Positions 9,649-16,078 of a DNA stretch of 64,000 bases are shown piece after piece (positions within the stretch are counted from its first letter, which is position 1; each line of letters starts with the position of its first letter). Below the pieces are notes generated by a model, which worked only from the letters and a program-made list of their open reading frames with translations, did no database searches and was not told the origin of the DNA. Source of the stretch: Paenibacillus sp. MMS20-IR301. Its GTDB lineage: Bacteria; Bacillota; Bacilli; Paenibacillales; Paenibacillaceae. Location: contig NZ_CP135275.1 of assembly GCF_032302195.1 (NCBI RefSeq), positions 1,922,001-1,986,000 on the forward strand, read 5' to 3'. The translations under genes were made by a program, and so were the position numbers.

Positions 9649-9866
9649 CCCTCGTCAATCCGCTTTGATCTCGCCTCCGGATAAAAGCTGGCGCTAAGCT
9701 TCAAATACTGGACGGCTGTAATGTAAGCGTAGAAATCAGCCGATTCGATCATGCAGCCAACCTTCCGCATGATGGCCGGAAACGACTGCTCCAGGTTAAT
9801 TCCGCTCACTCCCCGGCCATTGTGAAATTCTTTACTGATTCCGGTTAATCTGACCACGCTATCCAT
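9649..9866 (-). pseudogene. Remnant of a bacitracin-type ABC transporter ATP-binding gene
   Basis: The frame begins MDSVVRLTGISKEFHNGRG, a normal ABC ATPase start, then jumps after SGINLEQS to AIMRKVGCMIESADFY and ends at RIDE. In intact relatives about 45 residues including the Walker A loop separate these blocks, and the Q-loop to Walker B half follows (family knowledge). So there is an internal deletion and a 3' truncation, the latter exactly where the dispersed repeat starts. A good ribosome site (AGGAGGAACC) remains before the ATG. It cannot encode a working ATPase. Confidence 0.75.
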
Positions 9867-10002
9867 CCCGGTTCCTCCTTATTGCAAATCACTTTGCACA
9901 CCGCTTATAATTTCAACTTTGCAATTGTAGAGTAACGGGTAAATCTGAATTGCCTATGAACTGACCCTTAAATTATTCTTAACTCCCGGGCACAAGTAGA
10001 AA

Positions 10003-10045
10003 CGGCTACGCCGTCCTTGAGGACGGGGTGTTTCAGCGAGAAATA
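10003..10045. other. IS200/IS605-end-like hairpin (possible scar)
   Basis: CCGTCC-TTGA-GGACGG followed by GGTGTTTCAGC resembles the subterminal hairpin found at right ends of IS200/IS605 elements. No TnpA or TnpB sequence lies nearby. It may be a decayed element end or a chance hairpin. Confidence 0.3.
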
Positions 10046-10089
10046 GAAGGATAAATTATCTTGTGCTACATATAAATTCTTATATTTTG

Positions 10090-10134
10090 AAAAAAAGCCA
10101 AAGCATCCGCGTGTGGTACGCATCAGCTTTGGCT
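10090..10134 (-). terminator. Terminator of the kinase/regulator operon
   Basis: Stem GCCAAAGC/GCTTTGGC (10097-10104 and 10126-10133) is followed on the minus strand by a run of T residues. It lies about 30 bases after the response regulator stop. Confidence 0.85.
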
Positions 10135-10162
10135 TGAGTAAGGTAAACTTGTCTTGCAGCAT

Positions 10163-10852
10163 TCAGGAACGGAAGCGGTATCCCGCCCCCCATAACGTCT
10201 CGATATAGAGCGGATTCGCGGAATCCTCCTCAATTTTCTCACGCAGCTTGCGGATATGCACGGTGACGGTCTGCGAATCGCCTAAGGAATCCACCCCCCA
10301 CAGCCGCTCGAACAGCTGATCCTTACTGAATACGAAATTAGGATGTCTCGCCAGGAAATAGAGCAGATCAAACTCTTTGGTCGTCAGTGTAATCTCCTCA
10401 TCCCTGATATAAGCACGGCGGGAATCCGGGTTCAGCCGTAGACCCTTAACCTCCAGCTCATTCGTAGCCGGGCTATTCCCCTTCAGCCGGTCGTAGCGTG
10501 AGATGTGGGCCTTCACCCTGGCGACCAGCTCTGCCGGCTTAAACGGCTTAGTCAGATAGTCATCTGCCCCCAGCCCAAGACCGCGGACAATATCAATATC
10601 CTCACGCCTTGCGGTTACCATGAGAACCGGGATATCGAGTTCATCGCGGATTCTCCGGCATACCTCGAACCCGTTCAGCTTAGGCAGCATAACATCGAGT
10701 ACGATCAGCTCAAATCTCCCGCTAAGAGCAAGCTCCAGGCCCAGTTCGCCATCGACGGCAATCTCCGTCCGATATCCGTTCATCTCCAGGTAATCCCGCT
10801 GCAGCTCAGCGATCGACGGTTCATCCTCAACAATTAGAATATTGCCTTTCAT
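10163..10852 (-). CDS. OmpR/PhoB-type response regulator
   Basis: The 229-residue protein has a receiver with EDE near the N-terminus, the phospho-Asp in LIVLDVMLPK and Lys in YLTKPFKP, then a winged-helix domain (KDQLFERLWG, TVHIRKLREKIE, TLWGAGYRF). It is second in a kinase-first operon: its ATG overlaps the kinase stop (ATGA). A strong terminator follows, so the transcript ends here. Confidence 0.93.
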   Translation of the reverse strand: MKGNILIVEDEPSIAELQRDYLEMNGYRTEIAVDGELGLELALSGRFELIVLDVMLPKLNGFEVCRRIRDELDIPVLMVTARREDIDIVRGLGLGADDYLTKPFKPAELVARVKAHISRYDRLKGNSPATNELEVKGLRLNPDSRRAYIRDEEITLTTKEFDLLYFLARHPNFVFSKDQLFERLWGVDSLGDSQTVTVHIRKLREKIEEDSANPLYIETLWGAGYRFRS

Positions 10853-12315
10853 CCTGCTGTTCCTCCTTTACTGGCCGGCAGCACAATGCGGATCGTTGTA
10901 CCTTGGCCTTCCTGAGAATCGGCATAGATGTCTCCGCCATGCCCGGCAATAATCTGCTTGGCTATAGCCAGACCCAGTCCGCTGCCGCCGGTGCTTGTAT
11001 TTCTGGACTGCTCCGCCCGGTAGAAACGTTCAAAAATATGCTCCACAGCTTCTGCAGGGATACCCGGACCGTTATCTGTAACCGCCAGTGTAATGCTGTC
11101 CGCCTCCACCCAGGTCCGGAGCGAAATCCGTTTCACCGCTTTATCCATATATTTCAGGCTGTTCTGAATGATATTGCCCAGCACACGCTTGAAGGAATCA
11201 CGGTCAACTGAGACAAACACATCAACGCCGCCGGTCATTTCCATCTCCAGCTCTATCGTCTGCTTTTCCAGCTCCACCGCAAGCTCCTCCGCCCAATCCT
11301 GCAGGAATGGCAGAAAGGGAACCTGCTCGAAGGTAAAGGGGAGCTTCTGCATATCCAGCTTCGAGTAGAGGAACAGCTCATTGATTAAATGATCCATTTC
11401 GCCGGCTTTGGCGGCTATGGTCCGCATGTATTTCTCATACTTCTCCGGTGAATCAGCAACACCTTCCAATATTCCGTCAACATAACCTTTAATCGCCGTG
11501 ATCGGCGTCTTCAAATCATGTGAAATATTCGTTATCAGCTCTTTACGGTTGTTCTCATACTGCTGCTGGACATGAAGCGACTCCTGCAGTCTGAATCTCA
11601 TTTCTTCAAAAGCATTGCCAAGCTGGCCCAGCTCATCCCTGCTGCTGATCTCCACACGGAAATCCAGATTTCCTTCGGTTACCTTACGGGCAGCCTTACG
11701 CAGCTCCAGCAGCGGGCGGATGATCCTGCGTGACATATAGGTGGTCAGCAGAATATGAGTCAATATAAGGACAATCAGCGTAGAGATGAACAAAACAGGG
11801 AAAAAGGTGCGGATAAAATTGACGAGCGGATCGACCGCGTTGATCAGGAAAATGCTGGCCGGCTTATTCGCGGAATCCATGAGATCAAACTGGGCAACCT
11901 CGTACCATTCATTATCCGCGTGATCCCGATAGGGCTCTATACGCGCTCCTGCTTTCTTGAATGCCGGTAACCTGTCGATGATTTCTTGTTTGAGTACAAG
12001 CTTATCAGAGGCATAGGATGTGACACCGTTTGAGCGGATCAGCACCGAAGTGTTTTTCTTCAGCATATCTGCGGATAATTCATCAAGGAATGCCGTATCT
12101 GTCAGCAGCTCAGGATTCTGCACGAAGGTATGCTTGATCAGATTCCGGGTATCCTCCTCTTCGAGGCCCTCAAATTTCTTCTCATAGGCGCTCTTCAGGC
12201 TCTGGACATCCCCGCGGTAGACGACTGTCAGCAGCATAGCCGTCAAGATCAGAAGCAGCAGCGGAACGACAAGCATTGCCGCATATGATAATAATAATTT
12301 CATTCGTATGGACAT
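10849..12315 (-). CDS. Sensor histidine kinase
   Basis: The 488-residue protein has TM1 near 8-30, an extracytoplasmic domain of about 140 residues, TM2 near 170-192, HAMP, and the acceptor His in ITNISHDLKTP (about 270). Its ATPase motifs are NIIQNSLKY, DNGPGIP and GSGLGLAI. It is the cognate of the regulator at 10163 (4-bp overlap). YuiD lies 85 bp upstream on the same strand, but co-transcription is uncertain. The ligand cannot be predicted. Confidence 0.9.
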   Translation of the reverse strand: MSIRMKLLLSYAAMLVVPLLLLILTAMLLTVVYRGDVQSLKSAYEKKFEGLEEEDTRNLIKHTFVQNPELLTDTAFLDELSADMLKKNTSVLIRSNGVTSYASDKLVLKQEIIDRLPAFKKAGARIEPYRDHADNEWYEVAQFDLMDSANKPASIFLINAVDPLVNFIRTFFPVLFISTLIVLILTHILLTTYMSRRIIRPLLELRKAARKVTEGNLDFRVEISSRDELGQLGNAFEEMRFRLQESLHVQQQYENNRKELITNISHDLKTPITAIKGYVDGILEGVADSPEKYEKYMRTIAAKAGEMDHLINELFLYSKLDMQKLPFTFEQVPFLPFLQDWAEELAVELEKQTIELEMEMTGGVDVFVSVDRDSFKRVLGNIIQNSLKYMDKAVKRISLRTWVEADSITLAVTDNGPGIPAEAVEHIFERFYRAEQSRNTSTGGSGLGLAIAKQIIAGHGGDIYADSQEGQGTTIRIVLPASKGGTAG

Positions 12316-12400
12316 CGGCCTGGCTCCTTGCTTTCTGTTGTATTCCGGATGTGCCTATTGTACAGCATTTCAGCCTTATGAAGACAAGGCTCTATAGGGA

Positions 12401-12847
12401 TTATAGAATAAAGTTCAAGGTAACACTGGTTAAGACCCCTAATATCAGACCAGCCATGACTTCAAGCGGGCGGTGTCCCAGCAGCTCCTTTAACTGTCCG
12501 GCCTGCGCCTCGCCCCTTGCGCTTTCAGGCAAATGATGAGTGATCCGGTTGAGCAGCACTGCATGCATACCGGCATGACGGCGGATTCCTGCTGCATCAT
12601 AGGCAGTAATGGTACAGACCACAGCGGCGATTGCAAAGAGCGAGGAGCCGAAGCCGTTGACAATGCCTACTGATGCCGCAAGGGCTGCTGCTGCTGCGGA
12701 ATGTGAACTTGGCATTCCTCCGGTGCTGAAGCAGAGTCCCGGGTTCCATGTCCGGCGGGCAACCAGCTGTAAGGGGGCCTTGATCACTTGCGCCATAAGC
12801 ATTGCAACTAAGGCGGAGAGGAGCGGAAAATTCATGATATTGTGCAA
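12401..12847 (-). CDS. yuiD: YuiD family (DUF212) membrane phosphatase-like protein
   Basis: This small hydrophobic protein carries the family motif STGGMPSSHSA and later GIRRHAG and ELLGHRPLEV, as in Bacillus YuiD (acid phosphatase/vanadium haloperoxidase-related, function unproven). I place the start at the TTG at 12847, giving 148 residues, because AGGAGG lies 8 bases before it and the family starts near NFPLL; an upstream in-frame start at 12901 has no good ribosome site. Confidence 0.85.
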   Translation of the reverse strand: MHNIMNFPLLSALVAMLMAQVIKAPLQLVARRTWNPGLCFSTGGMPSSHSAAAAALAASVGIVNGFGSSLFAIAAVVCTITAYDAAGIRRHAGMHAVLLNRITHHLPESARGEAQAGQLKELLGHRPLEVMAGLILGVLTSVTLNFIL

Positions 12848-12921
12848 AGTAATAAGCCTCCTATGCATGTTTTGCTTGCTCTTCTTCACTTTAATGCCCA
12901 AGTATAAACTCTAAGTGAAAC

Positions 12922-12942
12922 ATTTCTTAACGAAATATTAAT
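12922..12942. promoter_or_regulatory. Putative operator shared with 15078-15098
   Basis: TTTCTTAA-N2-AA-N-TATTAAT occurs here, between yuiD and the divergent polytopic protein, and again at 15078 between the winged-helix regulator and its divergent neighbour (about 17 of 21 positions equal). It could be the binding site of the orphan regulator at 14489, but chance in AT-rich promoters is possible. Confidence 0.35.
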
Positions 12943-13031
12943 TTCACGCTAACCTGTCCTTTCTTACCGTCATTTAAGATTAAGCAGGTATAGTGGAGCC
13001 AGTCACAGCTATAACCCGGAGGATAACCATT

Positions 13032-14480
13032 ATGAGATTCAGCAAATCCGCAGCTCTGTACAGTATTTTGATTGTGTGTATTGTCTTGCTCATGTTCCCT
13101 AAATATTCCTTCAATGATCCTGATACCTTCTGGCATATTGAGGTCGGCAAGTATATGATTCAGCACGGCCAGATTCTTCATCATGCAATCCACACGTTCT
13201 ACGGCGACAAGCTGCCTTATGTGCCGCATGAAGCCGGCTTTCAGATTATCGTTGCCCTGCTCTATACGGGACTGGGCTGGCCGGGAATTTATATCCTGAC
13301 CGCTGTATGCTTTTACATACTGATTCTCGGTCTAATCCGGCTCGGACATACTGCACGCAAGGAATCCGGACAACGCCAGGAGCATGCACTTCTGCTGCCG
13401 TTTGTCCTGCTTATTTCCTGCTGGATTTATTATAACTACTTCAAAGGCCGGCCGCAGATGATCTCCTCCGGTATGATTGTCTGGTTCTTCGTGTACTTGC
13501 GTGAGTATCAGCTGGAGCCCCGGCGGAAGTATGCGCTGCTTCTGGTTGCACTCTCCTGGGGTATTGCTAACTTCCACACCGGAGTCTGGCTGGTGATTGC
13601 TGTTTTTACAGGCATGGCCCTGCTGGAATCTATACTGAACCGGAGTGTGCGTTTACACCAAATCATCGTGTTCTGCCTGGTATGGACGATCGGTATTCTC
13701 AATCCGGGCGGGCTGAAGAGCCTGCTGTACATTTTGACAGTGACCCGTAACAACTTCAATCTGCTGATCAATGAATGGCAGCCTATTCAATTTAACAGCC
13801 TGGAGAATCTGCCTATTCTGCTCCTGCTGCTATTCTTTGCCTGCACCCTGCCGCTCTCCCTTCAAGGAAAGCCGTTTCGTTATTTCTTCATGCTTGGCAT
13901 CCTCTATTTAGGAGTTTCTAACTTTAAGCAAAATCTGTTCATGTGGCTGTTTATTCCCTACTTCGCTGCTATATTCTTCGACTCTATTCCCATAAACCGC
14001 CTGCAGCTCTCTAAGAGTCTGGTCCGGTGGACGGTGCTGAAGCTCTGCCTCGCAGCCGGCCTCTCGGTGAATATAGCCTATCTGTTCCTTTTCCCTCCGG
14101 CTATAGACAGCCGTAACTATCCGGTGGACGAGATGAATTACATCCTTCAGCTGACTGAACCGGGAGTGCGTCCCAAGGTGCTCAGCCGGTACGGTTCCTC
14201 CGGTTACGTCATGTTCCGGGGCGGTGATGTGCTCTGTGACGGACGGCAGGATCCATTTATTACAAAAGCTTCAACCGGAGCGCTGGGCTGGACTGCCTTC
14301 GAACGCTCCATGTACGGATTCTCGGAATATCTCCCGGATATTGTGAAATATGACCAGCCGGATTATGTGATCGTGCATAGCAGTACGTCTCAAAAGCTGC
14401 TCAGCGGCTGGACCCGGGAGTTCGGACAGCCTGCCTTCAAAGGAACATATGGCAGCGTATTTGCTATTAAGCACAAGTAG
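13032..14480 (+). CDS. Polytopic membrane protein, GT-C glycosyltransferase-like
   Basis: The 482-residue product has about ten membrane segments. The first extracytoplasmic loop holds acidic and aromatic residues (FNDPDTFWHIEVG) reminiscent of GT-C/PMT-type transferases that use lipid-linked sugars. A C-terminal soluble part contains GGDVLCDGRQDPF and ends with a small alpha/beta region (DYVIVHSS). The ATG at 13032 is chosen over 12993 because GGAGG precedes it by 9 bases. Family assignment is tentative; no specific substrate is suggested by neighbours. Confidence 0.6.
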   Translation: MRFSKSAALYSILIVCIVLLMFPKYSFNDPDTFWHIEVGKYMIQHGQILHHAIHTFYGDKLPYVPHEAGFQIIVALLYTGLGWPGIYILTAVCFYILILGLIRLGHTARKESGQRQEHALLLPFVLLISCWIYYNYFKGRPQMISSGMIVWFFVYLREYQLEPRRKYALLLVALSWGIANFHTGVWLVIAVFTGMALLESILNRSVRLHQIIVFCLVWTIGILNPGGLKSLLYILTVTRNNFNLLINEWQPIQFNSLENLPILLLLLFFACTLPLSLQGKPFRYFFMLGILYLGVSNFKQNLFMWLFIPYFAAIFFDSIPINRLQLSKSLVRWTVLKLCLAAGLSVNIAYLFLFPPAIDSRNYPVDEMNYILQLTEPGVRPKVLSRYGSSGYVMFRGGDVLCDGRQDPFITKASTGALGWTAFERSMYGFSEYLPDIVKYDQPDYVIVHSSTSQKLLSGWTREFGQPAFKGTYGSVFAIKHK

Positions 14481-14488
14481 CAGGACAA

Positions 14489-15013
14489 TCAGTTACGGAT
14501 AACATAACCGAGACCGCGGACAGTCTGGATAATACTTGGTTGTCCTGCGGCATCAATCTTGCTCCGCAGATAGCTGATATAGACATCAACGGCTTTGATA
14601 TCCACCTCCGAGTCATATCCCCAGACGGATTCCAGCAGCAATTCCCGTGTCATTACCCGTCCTTTGTTCTTCAGCAGTGCTGCAAATATTTCAAACTCGC
14701 GTTTGGTCAGGCTGATTGGCTCTTCCCCCTTCATCAGCAGCCATCCGTCCGGATCGAGAACGATATCCCGGACAACGAGCAGACTGCTCTCCGGCAGAGC
14801 TCCGACTTTGCCCAGCAGGGAACGCATCCGTCTGAGCAGCTCTTCCAGGGCATGGGAATGCTCTATAACCGCTTCACTCCCGGTTGCACCGATTCTTTCC
14901 TCAAGAGCTACAGTTATTGAATATAACTCATGATGCAGCTCGGGTTCCGCGAACCGTACTGAATTCTGCCCTCTGCTGGCAGGCCCGCCAGTGACCGCTG
15001 GTAAATTGTTCAT
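14489..15013 (-). CDS. Winged-helix (OmpR C-terminal) regulator without receiver domain
   Basis: The C-terminal 95 residues are a full Trans_reg_C domain (SLTKREFEIFAALL, TRELLLESVWGYDSEVD, YISYLRSKID, TVRGLGYVI). The first 80 residues form an amphipathic, probably helical segment, with no receiver fold and no phospho-Asp site, so it is not an ordinary response regulator. It has no kinase beside it. Control by dimerisation, by a ligand or by the N-terminal segment is possible. A candidate operator lies in its own promoter region. Confidence 0.85.
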   Translation of the reverse strand: MNNLPAVTGGPASRGQNSVRFAEPELHHELYSITVALEERIGATGSEAVIEHSHALEELLRRMRSLLGKVGALPESSLLVVRDIVLDPDGWLLMKGEEPISLTKREFEIFAALLKNKGRVMTRELLLESVWGYDSEVDIKAVDVYISYLRSKIDAAGQPSIIQTVRGLGYVIRN

Positions 15014-15077
15014 ATTCGTCCTTTCCTGCTTCCTCTTAATGGTTTATTGATCTGTTTGTATAGCCAGTTTACTTGGC

Positions 15078-15098
15078 GTTTCTTAAAAAATTATTAAT
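15078..15098. promoter_or_regulatory. Putative operator, second copy of the 12922 motif
   Basis: TTTCTTAA-A2-AA-T-TATTAAT lies in the divergent region between the receiver-less regulator and the anchored protein at 15210. Further TTCTTAA-type words occur near 15148. It fits autoregulation, but this is inference. Confidence 0.35.
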
Positions 15099-15209
15099 CC
15101 TTAGCTCTTCTTCACCCGAACCGGCATTTATCAGGCAATTCTAACGGATTCTTAATCTAGCGGTGCTATACTTTGCGGCGAAAGAGTACAGAAGAAGGAA
15201 GTGAATACA

Positions 15210-16004
15210 ATGCCTCAAACAGCAAAGCCCGGCCCGCGCGGCAAACATAAAAAGGGATGGATTCTTCTCCTGATCCTTCTACTGCTCACGGCGCTGGCCG
15301 GTTTGTATTGGAAACCTGTAACGAAGCTTGCAGCTTCTATGCTGGACAAGGCTGCCAATGCCGCAGCAACTCCTCCGCCAGTTAACCAGGCTGCGGCGGA
15401 TGCTGCATCTGTGCCGCCTGGTCCAAGCCCTACAGCTGGCGTCAAACCGTCACCGTCTGCGTCCGTAAGTCCGGCAGCTGCGGCAACAGCTCCGGCCAAG
15501 GCCAAGACAAGCACTGCGGTCAGCGAAGCCGTTGAAATCGCCAAAAGCTATGCCGCCATGCCGCCGGCCAAAGCAGCGGCAGTACTTCAGGCCCAAACAC
15601 CTGAAGAAATCGTATATGCTATGGCTGAGATGCAGTCTATTGAAAGGGCACATATCTGGAGTAAGATGGACCCGGGAACCGTGGCAGATGTTGCCTACCG
15701 GCTGAAACGGTACTCCGAATGGACTGAAGAGGAGATTGCCCGGCTGAAGCAGCAGGTGTATGCCATCAAGCAGCAGGAGCTTCTTAAGACTCCTTCTAAG
15801 AACCTGGCCTTAACCTATGCACAGATGCCCCCGGCAGCCGCAGCCAAGCTTATAGATCAAATGCTGCAGACAGACAGCTCTCATACACTTGCGGTTATTG
15901 GCAATATGGAGAATGCGGCCCGAACACGGATTTTAACGGTTATGATTCAAGACCCGTCGCTGATGGATTCAGCGATTTCGATTACTGATTCACTATCGAA
16001 ATAA
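15210..16004 (+). CDS. Membrane-anchored protein with MgtE-N/MotE-like repeats
   Basis: The 264-residue protein has a short basic N-terminus, one membrane helix (WILLLILLLLTALAGLYW), a Pro/Ala/Ser-rich linker of about 80 residues, then two copies of a helical motif: AKSYAAMPPAKAAAVLQ and ALTYAQMPPAAAAKLID. Repeats with MPP-xxAA-x-L followed by helices are typical of MgtE N-terminal domains and MotE/YlxF-like proteins. It is probably an extracytoplasmic scaffold. ATG 15210 is preferred over GTG 15201 because GAAGGAAG gives better spacing. It is divergent from the winged-helix regulator. Confidence 0.65.
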   Translation: MPQTAKPGPRGKHKKGWILLLILLLLTALAGLYWKPVTKLAASMLDKAANAAATPPPVNQAAADAASVPPGPSPTAGVKPSPSASVSPAAAATAPAKAKTSTAVSEAVEIAKSYAAMPPAKAAAVLQAQTPEEIVYAMAEMQSIERAHIWSKMDPGTVADVAYRLKRYSEWTEEEIARLKQQVYAIKQQELLKTPSKNLALTYAQMPPAAAAKLIDQMLQTDSSHTLAVIGNMENAARTRILTVMIQDPSLMDSAISITDSLSK

Positions 16005-16014
16005 CTTATACGCC

Positions 16015-16059
16015 AAAAAGGGGTGTTCCTCCAGCCGGTTCTGGCTGTGGAATACCCCT
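16015..16059 (-). terminator. Terminator of the GH2 operon
   Basis: A long stem (AGGGGT-TTCC with inner CAGCC/GGCTG) is followed on the minus strand by TTTTTGG. It lies between convergent genes, 20 bases after the GH2 stop. Confidence 0.75.
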
Positions 16060-16078
16060 ATCAAATTGCTATTATCCC

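Noticed and set aside
9968..10162. 64-codon ORF after the response regulator
   Set aside because: It runs through the terminator hairpin and the IS-like hairpin and has no convincing ribosome site or family.
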